Assembly: GCF_029537735.1 (NCBI RefSeq)
Contig: NZ_JARPUQ010000001.1
Span: 432,965-496,964 of the forward strand
Direction of reading: 5' to 3'
Length of the DNA: 64,000 nt
Source: Robiginitalea aestuariiviva
Lineage (GTDB): Bacteria; Bacteroidota; Bacteroidia; Flavobacteriales; Flavobacteriaceae
The notes under the pieces are model-generated. The model did not search any database, was not told the DNA's origin, and worked only from the letters and a program-made list of their open reading frames with translations. The position numbers and the translations under genes are program-made. Within the stretch, counting starts at the first letter, position 1. Every line of letters starts with the position of its first letter. Shown here one piece after another: positions 59,490 through 64,000 of this stretch.

Positions 59490-60415
59490 GACATTTCATC
59501 CCGTCCTGGATCCGGGTCCCCGTATTGTTCTTCACCATCTTTGCCCTGATGGAATACTTCATCGATTCCGGGGAACAGCCCGCCTTTATCGCCTTCCCGA
59601 TCACCCTGTTCTTCCTCCTGATGGTGTTGCTGCTGCTGATCGCTATAGAGCTCATCCTGATCTCTATCGAAAACATCATGTTCAACACCCTTTCCGAGGA
59701 GGCGAAGCAACGTTACCTGGAGGCCCGGCAGCGCCCGCGCGAATGGACCTGGGGGAAACGGGTGTACCAGAAACTTACGGCCAGCCGCCCCATTCAGGAA
59801 GAAGGGGAAATTATCCTGGACCATGATTACGACGGCATCAAGGAACTGGACAACCGCCTGCCCCCCTGGTGGATCTACCTCTTTTACGCCACAGCCATTT
59901 TCGGGGCCATCTACCTGGTGCGCTTCCACATCTTTGATGACTATACCCAAAAGGAGGAATTTGAGCAGAATATGGCAGAAGCCCGCCTGGCTGTTGAGGA
60001 GTACAAGAAAACAGCCAAGGACCTGGTGGACGCCAGTACTGTGGAATTGCTCACAGAAGCCTCTGACCTGAGGGCCGGGGAAGCCGTTTTTACCGCCAAT
60101 TGCGCCGTCTGCCATAAACCCGACGGGGGAGGCAGCATCGGCCCCAACCTCACGGACGATTACTGGATCCTGGGCGGGGGCATTAGCAACGTCTTCAACA
60201 CCATTTCGGAAGGCGGCCGCGACGGCAAAGGCATGGTGGCCTGGAAAAGCACCCTGAAACCGGGGGAAATTGCCCAGGTAGCCAGTTATGTCATTAGCCT
60301 GCACGGCACCAACCCTCCCGATGCCAAAGCGCCGGAAGGAGATCTGTATACAGACCCGAATGCCGCCCCGCCGGCGGAGCCACAGGCAGAAGAATCCCAG
60401 CCGTCCGCAGAATAA
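59486..60415 (+). CDS. ccoP: cbb3 oxidase cytochrome c subunit CcoP (mono-haem)
   Basis: 309 residues. Two early membrane helices (8-24 and 30-55), a third helix near 130-148 preceded by the LDNRLPPWW motif common to CcoP, then one cytochrome c domain with CAVCHKPDG near 206-214 and a Met-ligand region GMVAWKSTLKP near 250-260. Proteobacterial CcoP carries two haem c sites; only one CxxCH occurs here. The tail is Pro/Ala/Glu-rich. Overlaps ccoQ by four bases. Confidence 0.93.
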   Translation: MRHFIPSWIRVPVLFFTIFALMEYFIDSGEQPAFIAFPITLFFLLMVLLLLIAIELILISIENIMFNTLSEEAKQRYLEARQRPREWTWGKRVYQKLTASRPIQEEGEIILDHDYDGIKELDNRLPPWWIYLFYATAIFGAIYLVRFHIFDDYTQKEEFEQNMAEARLAVEEYKKTAKDLVDASTVELLTEASDLRAGEAVFTANCAVCHKPDGGGSIGPNLTDDYWILGGGISNVFNTISEGGRDGKGMVAWKSTLKPGEIAQVASYVISLHGTNPPDAKAPEGDLYTDPNAAPPAEPQAEESQPSAE

Positions 60416-60448
60416 GGCAGCGAAAATGTATCACAGAAGTAACCCGTA

Positions 60449-61867
60449 ATGACCGAGGAAAAGGAACGGTTTCGCGACTCGATCGCCACCATTAATGAAG
60501 AGGGAAAACGGGCCTGGATTTTTCCCAAAAAACCCAGCGGGCGTTATTACACCTACCGCAAGTGGGTAAGCTATGCCCTGCTTGGGTTCCTCTTCGCCGC
60601 GCCTTTTGTGAAAGTAGGCGGCAACCAGTTCCTGATGTTCAACGTGCTGGAACGCCGCTTCAACATCTTCGGTTTTCCGTTCTGGCCCCAGGATTTCCAC
60701 CTTTTTGTGATCTCCATGATCATCGGGGTGATCTTTGTGGCCCTCTTTACCGTAGCCTTTGGCCGGATTTTTTGCGGGTGGATGTGCCCCCAGACCATCT
60801 TTATGGAAATGGTCTTTCGCCGGATCGAATACTGGATTGACGGGGACCGGGGCGCACAAATCCGCCTGGCGCGCCAGCCCTGGAACGGGGAAAAGATCCG
60901 AAAGCGCCTCCTGAAGTGGGCGGTGTTCTTCCTGATTTCCTTTGGCATCGCCAATATTTTTCTGGCCTACCTGATTGGCAGCGATACGCTGTTGCGCTAT
61001 ATCTGGGACGGGCCGGCTGCGCATACGGGTACCCTGGCAGCCCTGCTGATCTTTACCGGCGTTTTCTATTTTGTCTTTGCCTGGTTCCGCGAGCAGGTGT
61101 GCATCATTGCCTGCCCCTACGGCCGGATGCAGGGCGTACTGCTGGACAATAAATCCGTGGTGGTCGCCTACGACCACAAACGGGGCGAGGCGGAACAGGG
61201 CCGCAAAAAATTCCGCAAGGGGGAAGACCGGCACGCCCAGGGGTATGGGGATTGCATAGACTGTAAGCAATGTGTGCACGTTTGCCCCACAGGTATTGAC
61301 ATCCGCAACGGCACCCAGTTGGAATGCGTGAACTGCACGGCCTGCATTGACGAATGCGATACCGTAATGGAAAAGGTGGGGCTGCCCACGGGCCTGATCC
61401 GTTACGCCAGCGAAGCCGAGATTTCCAACAAGGAAAAATTCCGATTCACTGCGCGTATGAAAGGGTATTCCGCCGTCCTGCTTATCCTTACGGGGGTGCT
61501 GGTCGGGATGCTTTTCCTGAGAAACGACGTGGAAGCCACCATCCTGAGGCTGCCAGGCCAATTATACGAACGCAAGGCAGACAACATCATCAGCAATGTT
61601 TACACCTATAAACTGATCAATAAAACCACCCATAACATCCCGGACATCCATTTTGGACTGTTGTCGCACCAGGGAACCATTACCCCCGTACAGGGCAGCG
61701 GATTTCAGGTGCCGGCACAGGATCTTTCCGAAGGGACCCTTTTTATCGAAATCAAAAGCGGGGAACTCACTGGCGACAAGGACCGGCTGGAAGTTGGGAT
61801 ATACAGCGGGGATACGCTTATCGAAACGGCCCGGACGCGCTTTTTGGCGCCGCGGACCTTTAAATAA
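60449..61867 (+). CDS. ccoG: Cytochrome oxidase accessory protein CcoG
   Basis: 472 residues. Five or six membrane helices; FCGWMCPQTIFMEMVFR near 107-123 (in part), ACPYGRMQGVLLD near 222-234, then two ferredoxin-like clusters CIDCKQCVHVCP near 268-279 and CVNCTACIDEC near 294-304, and a C-terminal immunoglobulin-like domain from about 370. CcoG/RdxA/FixG reduces Cu(II) so that copper can be inserted into CcoN (knowledge). 33 bases after ccoP; part of the same set. Confidence 0.95.
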   Translation: MTEEKERFRDSIATINEEGKRAWIFPKKPSGRYYTYRKWVSYALLGFLFAAPFVKVGGNQFLMFNVLERRFNIFGFPFWPQDFHLFVISMIIGVIFVALFTVAFGRIFCGWMCPQTIFMEMVFRRIEYWIDGDRGAQIRLARQPWNGEKIRKRLLKWAVFFLISFGIANIFLAYLIGSDTLLRYIWDGPAAHTGTLAALLIFTGVFYFVFAWFREQVCIIACPYGRMQGVLLDNKSVVVAYDHKRGEAEQGRKKFRKGEDRHAQGYGDCIDCKQCVHVCPTGIDIRNGTQLECVNCTACIDECDTVMEKVGLPTGLIRYASEAEISNKEKFRFTARMKGYSAVLLILTGVLVGMLFLRNDVEATILRLPGQLYERKADNIISNVYTYKLINKTTHNIPDIHFGLLSHQGTITPVQGSGFQVPAQDLSEGTLFIEIKSGELTGDKDRLEVGIYSGDTLIETARTRFLAPRTFK

Positions 61868-61874
61868 ATACGCT

Positions 61875-62321
61875 ATGAAATTCAACTGGGGAACCGGAAT
61901 CGTATTGGCCTTTACCGCCTTTATCAGTTTTATCCTATACTTCGTCTTTGTGGCCAGCACAGACCCAAAAGCAAACCACCATATGGTCACGGAGGATTAT
62001 TACCAACAGGAACTCACCTACCAGGCGGACCTGAATGCCGCCGCCAACCTAAAAGCCTTCGGGGGGGACCTGCGCATCGAGCGCACGGCATCCGGATTGG
62101 GCATCCGTTTCCCGGAAGGCATGGAACCCGCCAAAATCAAAGGAACCTTGTCCCTTTACAGGCCATCCAATAAGCAATTGGATTTTGAAACGCCCATTCA
62201 AATATCCGATACGCTATTGCTCATACCCGAAAGCCGCTTGTTGGATGGTCGCTGGGACATACGCCTGGATTGGGAATACCAGGGTACCCCGTATTTGTAT
62301 CGGGGACGGGTAACTTATTAA
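61875..62321 (+). CDS. ccoH: FixH family protein (CcoH)
   Basis: 148 residues from the ATG at 61875, seven bases after ccoG; a longer open frame from 61653 overlaps ccoG and is not used. One N-terminal membrane helix (8-29, ending FVFVASTDP), then the FixH pattern VTEDYYQQELTYQ near 38-50 and a periplasmic beta-domain. Assembly factor of the oxidase. Confidence 0.9.
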   Translation: MKFNWGTGIVLAFTAFISFILYFVFVASTDPKANHHMVTEDYYQQELTYQADLNAAANLKAFGGDLRIERTASGLGIRFPEGMEPAKIKGTLSLYRPSNKQLDFETPIQISDTLLLIPESRLLDGRWDIRLDWEYQGTPYLYRGRVTY

Positions 62322-62333
62322 TTAGAAAATGTG

Positions 62334-62357
62334 CCCATTTGAAAATTTGAAAATGGG
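62334..62357. repeat. Hairpin repeat downstream of ccoH
   Basis: CCCATTT (62334-62340) and AAATGGG (62351-62357) are exact inverted repeats around GAAAATTTGA. No T run follows. The core TTTGAAAATTTG is the reverse complement of sequence in the tandem repeat at 62482-62529. Confidence 0.55.
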
Positions 62358-62481
62358 GATTCGTTCAACCATAATAATGGCTCCCTGAAATCAACTATCA
62401 GGAAACGTTCCGTTTTAAGGGCCGCGGTCAATTAAGCTCCTTTTAAAGGAATGAACCATGAAGCTTGAATGCTGCAATTTC

Positions 62482-62529
62482 CAAATTCACAAATTTTCAA
62501 ATTCACAAATTTTCAAATTCACAAATTGA
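62482..62529. repeat. Three tandem copies of a 16-bp unit before the SafE-like gene
   Basis: CAAATTCACAAATTTT at 62482-62497 and 62498-62513 are identical; the third copy at 62514-62529 differs at its last two bases. It ends three bases before the next gene's ATG, where the ribosome binds. About 125 bases separate it from the matching hairpin at 62334-62357, giving an inverted arrangement. The rest of the 62322-62532 gap shows no gene. Confidence 0.75.
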
Positions 62530-62532
62530 AAA

Positions 62533-63237
62533 ATGATCGCAACCGCCTTCATATTAGGTCTGATGGGAAGCCTGCACTGCATTGGCATGTGCGGCCCCAT
62601 CGCTTTTATGCTGCCCCTGGACCGGGAGCGGCCGGTTGCCCGCTATGCCCAGCTGGGGCTGTACCATGTGGGGCGCCTGCTGGCCTACGGGGCTATTGGC
62701 CTGATCTTTGGGCTGGTCGGTCGCGGCCTCTACCTTTTCGGGTTCCAGCAATACCTGTCTATTGGGGTAGGGTTGATCATGATCCTTTCGGTGGTTGTGC
62801 CGTCCCACTGGTTTTCCCGCTGGCAACTGACCCGCCCGGCCTACCGCCTGGTGGGGCGCCTTAGAAATGCCCTGGGCAATCAATTGAAACAGCGCGGGCC
62901 GGACACCTTCCTCACCCTGGGTCTGCTCAATGGGCTGTTGCCCTGCGGCCTGGTATACATGGCCCTGATCGGTGCCATGGCCCTGGCCTCGGCGCCCGAA
63001 GGCGCCGCATATATGATGCTGTTCGGGGCCGGCACCATCCCGCTGATGAGTGCCGCCGCCCTTTTGGGCAAACTCCTGAAAGGCCGGTGGGCCCCGCTGC
63101 TGAGGCGCACCATCCCTGTGCTGGTAGTGCTGATCGGGGCGTTATTTATCTTGCGTGGGCTGGGGCTGGGCATCCCCTACCTTTCCCCCCCGCCTCCGGG
63201 CCAACACCTGAGCGCGGCAGCGGCCTGTCACCCCTAA
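62533..63237 (+). CDS. SafE/TauE family membrane protein of the cbb3 locus (copper-related)
   Basis: 234 residues, six membrane helices. Motifs: GLMGSLHCIGMCGPIAFML near 9-27 with a HCIGMC pair and GLLNGLLPCGLVYMALIGAM near 133-152. The Cys-rich first helix and the PCG second motif form the signature of the heavy-metal subtype of the SafE/TauE family, which is often encoded beside cco genes and thought to handle copper. A sulphite-exporter role is not implied. Confidence 0.88.
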   Translation: MIATAFILGLMGSLHCIGMCGPIAFMLPLDRERPVARYAQLGLYHVGRLLAYGAIGLIFGLVGRGLYLFGFQQYLSIGVGLIMILSVVVPSHWFSRWQLTRPAYRLVGRLRNALGNQLKQRGPDTFLTLGLLNGLLPCGLVYMALIGAMALASAPEGAAYMMLFGAGTIPLMSAAALLGKLLKGRWAPLLRRTIPVLVVLIGALFILRGLGLGIPYLSPPPPGQHLSAAAACHP

Positions 63238-63242
63238 ATTTG

Positions 63243-63250
63243 TACTTTTG
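63243..63250 (+). promoter_or_regulatory. Putative -7 box of the haloperoxidase-like gene
   Basis: TACTTTTG, an exact TAnnTTTG match, 29 bases before the ATG at 63280. A second exact match, TAAATTTG at 63235-63242, abuts it. Confidence 0.55.
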
Positions 63251-63279
63251 CCTTGCGAAACGCCAAACAACACGAATTC

Positions 63280-64000
63280 ATGAAATTGCGCAACTATTTC
63301 CCCCTCCTGCTCTTGTTGGTTGCAGCCTGCAAACCGGCCCCGGAAGCGGCCCCCGCAATGGCCGAACCCACCGGCAAGGAAAACGTGGCTTATCAGTGGG
63401 GCGCCATGGCCCTGGAGGCCACCGCCCTGGACACGGAGCGTTTTAAACCCCGCCCGACCATCACCTCCCGTTACCTGGCGCTGATCTTTACGGCCGTTTT
63501 TGATGCCTGGTCCCGTTACGACGCCCATGCCCTCCCGGTTTACCTGCAAGGCGTAGAGCGGGTGCCCGCAGCCCAGCGAATCCGGGAAAACAAGGAAATT
63601 GCCATCAGCTATGCGGCCTATGGGGCCATGAAAGAATATTATTATACGGACAGCACTCTGTTCCGGGGCTTTATGATGGGCCTGGGCCTGGACCCGGATA
63701 ACCACAATATGGATCCGGATAACCCCATTGGGATCGGGAACCTGGCGGCCCGGGCAGTGATCGAAGCCCGGAAAGGCGACGGGGCCAACCAGTATGGGGA
63801 AGAACCGGGTTCCGACGGTATGCCCTATTTTGACTACAGTGGGTACCAGCCGGTAAACAGCCCGGAGCAAAACACAGACATCAACCGCTGGCAGCCCAAA
63901 TACTTCTCGGATGGCATGGGCGGGCGCTATGCCCCAGCTTGCCTGACCCCCTATTGGCAGGATGTGGCCCCCATCGCCCTGGATTCCGCCAGCCAGTTTC
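63280..64000 (+). CDS. Vanadium-haloperoxidase/PAP2-like lipoprotein (3' end cut off)
   Basis: At least 240 residues, running off the right edge. Lipoprotein signal ending LVAAC. The visible part has the PRPTITSRYLALIFTAVFDAWSRYD block near 52-76 (two pieces), typical of the N-terminal half of bacterial vanadium-dependent haloperoxidase-like proteins (DUF6851 type). The catalytic His/Arg phosphate-binding residues would lie past the window, so activity cannot be judged. Promoter box upstream; independent of the cbb3 set. Confidence 0.82.
   Translation, partial: MKLRNYFPLLLLLVAACKPAPEAAPAMAEPTGKENVAYQWGAMALEATALDTERFKPRPTITSRYLALIFTAVFDAWSRYDAHALPVYLQGVERVPAAQRIRENKEIAISYAAYGAMKEYYYTDSTLFRGFMMGLGLDPDNHNMDPDNPIGIGNLAARAVIEARKGDGANQYGEEPGSDGMPYFDYSGYQPVNSPEQNTDINRWQPKYFSDGMGGRYAPACLTPYWQDVAPIALDSASQF

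Noticed and set aside
62482-62529. Short regular repeats considered as a CRISPR array
   Set aside because: Units are head-to-tail 16-mers without spacers.

Overview
The window is about 64 kb of dense, GC-rich (roughly 55-60%) bacterial chromosome. The family content points to the Bacteroidota, most likely a marine Flavobacteriaceae member of the high-GC Robiginitalea type; the genus is inference. Supporting signs are a fused CcoNO cytochrome oxidase, the ExbB-small protein-ExbD order, DUF4230, DUF4407, Dabb and retropepsin-like proteins, SusCD-free TRAP uptake of uronates, and start-proximal boxes of the Bacteroidota -7 type (TAnnTTTG or TAnnTTTA) ahead of at least twenty genes. No CRISPR array, rRNA, prophage or insertion sequence was seen. 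Three tRNA genes are present: Ser-GGA, Leu-CAG and Leu-UAG.

Layout. 1-1.3 kb: ExbB-type proton channel operon, reading left off the window. 1.3-2 kb: repeats, terminators and tRNA-Ser. 2-20 kb: housekeeping genes, namely type I asparaginase and TatD, a retropepsin and a di-haem peroxidase, the 2-oxoglutarate dehydrogenase E1/E2 genes with an M23 peptidase between them, an amidohydrolase, GalE and a DegT aminotransferase, the Kdo transferase WaaA, a sugar MFS porter and the Sua5 threonylcarbamoyl-AMP synthase. 20-31 kb: carbohydrate-acid region. An eight-gene leftward operon (uxaC, kdgK, eda, dctP, dctQ, dctM, a DUF1080 lipoprotein and an exported Gfo/Idh oxidoreductase) converges on gntP and a KdaD-like FAH-family gene. 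Together these suggest uptake of hexuronates or aldonates and conversion to 2-keto-3-deoxygluconate and then pyruvate plus glyceraldehyde-3-phosphate. The middle steps (uxuA/uxuB or uxaA/uxaB) are not in the window.

31-43 kb: mixed core genes (M20 dipeptidase, DUF4407, HemW, RuvC) plus a lower-GC BlaI-BlaR1-TPR signalling operon with two tandem palindromic operators. 43-51 kb: histidine utilisation (hutH-hutI-hutU-hutG) with a divergent LysR regulator, converging on homogentisate dioxygenase, so amino-acid carbon is fed to glutamate and, from tyrosine, to fumarate and acetoacetate.

51-63 kb: a lipoprotein with an alpha/alpha-barrel look, a tandem universal stress protein, a Crp/Fnr regulator, and the complete cbb3 oxidase locus (ccoI, ccoS, ccoNO, ccoQ, ccoP, ccoG, ccoH and a SafE/TauE-type membrane protein). 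The window ends inside a vanadium-haloperoxidase-like lipoprotein gene. Three TGA-N6-TCA dyads sit about 30 bp upstream of the -7 boxes of usp, fnr and ccoS and look like a local Fnr-type low-oxygen regulon. This is the most specific regulatory prediction from the window. No feature here is clearly a wholly new system.
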